DNA from: Micrococcales bacterium
GTDB taxonomy: Bacteria; Actinomycetota; Actinomycetes; S36-B12; UBA5976
Reading direction: 5' to 3'
NCBI GenBank assembly: GCA_024640585.1
Contig: JAHEEQ010000102.1
Coordinates: 1-5,027, forward strand
Length of the DNA stretch: 5,027 bases
The position numbers were made by a program, and so were the translations under genes. The notes below the pieces were generated by a model. It searched no databases. It was not told the origin of the DNA and saw nothing but the letters and a program-made list of their open reading frames with translations. Of the stretch, positions 4,829 to 5,027 are shown one piece after another; position 1 is the stretch's first letter, and every line of letters starts with the position of its first letter.

Positions 4829-4976
4829 CATTTTGACTCAAGTAATTCGCCAGCGACGCTACCCATCAGCTCCTACTTCCAAAATTCGCATACAAGATGA
4901 TGAGCCACATAATGAGAAACTCATCTACAAAGATGTTGCAGGTGACCTGCCCCCACTAGCCGTACCACTGAATTAG
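4818..4976 (+). CDS. Small soluble-looking protein with YKDVAGDL motif, 52 aa
   Basis: This short gene is easily missed. The ATG at 4818 follows AAGGAG by 7 nt and overlaps the 75-aa gene by 11 bp in another frame, so the two are coupled. The N-terminal half is basic (VIRQRRYPSAPTSKIRIQ at 9-26), followed by an acidic patch DDEPHNE (27-33), the motif KLIYKDVAGDL (34-44) and a short PPLAVPLN tail. Unlike the 48-aa counterpart on the - strand, the motif is not followed by a membrane helix, so the protein looks soluble or peripheral. The shared motif, and its second position after a two-helix MKNSK protein, indicate that the gene pairs are paralogous. The function is unknown. Confidence 0.7.
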   Translation: MNVNILTQVIRQRRYPSAPTSKIRIQDDEPHNEKLIYKDVAGDLPPLAVPLN

Positions 4977-5027
4977 AAGTTAGTCCGAGGGGTCAAGGTT
5001 ATTCCAAAACTTGATGGTTTGTATTTG
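4977..5027 (+). other. Window end after the 52-aa gene, nothing identified
   Basis: No hairpin with a T-run and no ribosome binding site linked to a start are visible here. An ATG at 5014 opens a frame that runs off the window, but it has no supporting upstream signal. Confidence 0.4.

Noticed and set aside
5014..5027. Start of another gene at the ATG at 5014
   Set aside because: There is no ribosome binding site and only 14 bases remain, so it cannot be judged.
1..5027. CRISPR array, tRNA, rRNA or insertion sequence
   Set aside because: No regular direct repeats with spacers, no cloverleaf or rRNA-like stretch, and no transposase or terminal repeats were seen.

Overview
The window looks like bacterial DNA with compact gene spacing and moderate-to-low GC. 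The FixJ-type two-component system and the short MarR-like regulator resemble families common in freshwater Betaproteobacteria (Burkholderiales). That placement is inferred from protein style only, with low to moderate confidence.

Left part (1-1289, + strand): two tightly linked genes. The first is an AAA+ ATPase of clamp-loader type, cut off by the left edge of the window. The second encodes a 185-residue protein I do not recognise. The pair reads like accessory DNA (phage or plasmid replication). A 189-bp gap (1290-1478) follows between convergent genes. It holds a run of nine G and a 17-bp palindrome, and it may mark the join between this module and the signalling locus.

Middle part (1479-4472, - strand): one apparent operon, read right to left. 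It contains a 71-aa two-helix membrane protein, a 48-aa single-helix membrane protein (too short for routine gene calling), a multi-pass MASE1-like histidine kinase, a FixJ-type response regulator whose start overlaps the kinase stop (ATGA), and a short MarR-like winged-helix protein. The last gene probably also has its own promoter, inside a 27-bp near-perfect palindrome that abuts its likely start codon.

Right part (4473-5027): a 128-bp divergent promoter region, then a + strand pair of small genes (75 aa and 52 aa, overlapping by 11 bp). These two appear to be diverged copies of the first two genes of the - strand operon. Both first genes begin MKNSK and have two membrane helices. Both second genes carry a YxDVAGxL-type motif, where x is R or K. 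The two promoters align without gaps for about 57 bp upstream of each ATG. Both transcripts look leaderless. Three TACG cores sit exactly 14 bp apart between them, and I infer that these are binding sites for the local response regulator.

Working model (inference): the kinase senses a membrane or redox-type signal, phosphorylates the response regulator, and the regulator drives divergent transcription of two paralogous sets of small membrane proteins plus its own operon. No function for the small proteins can be stated from sequence alone.
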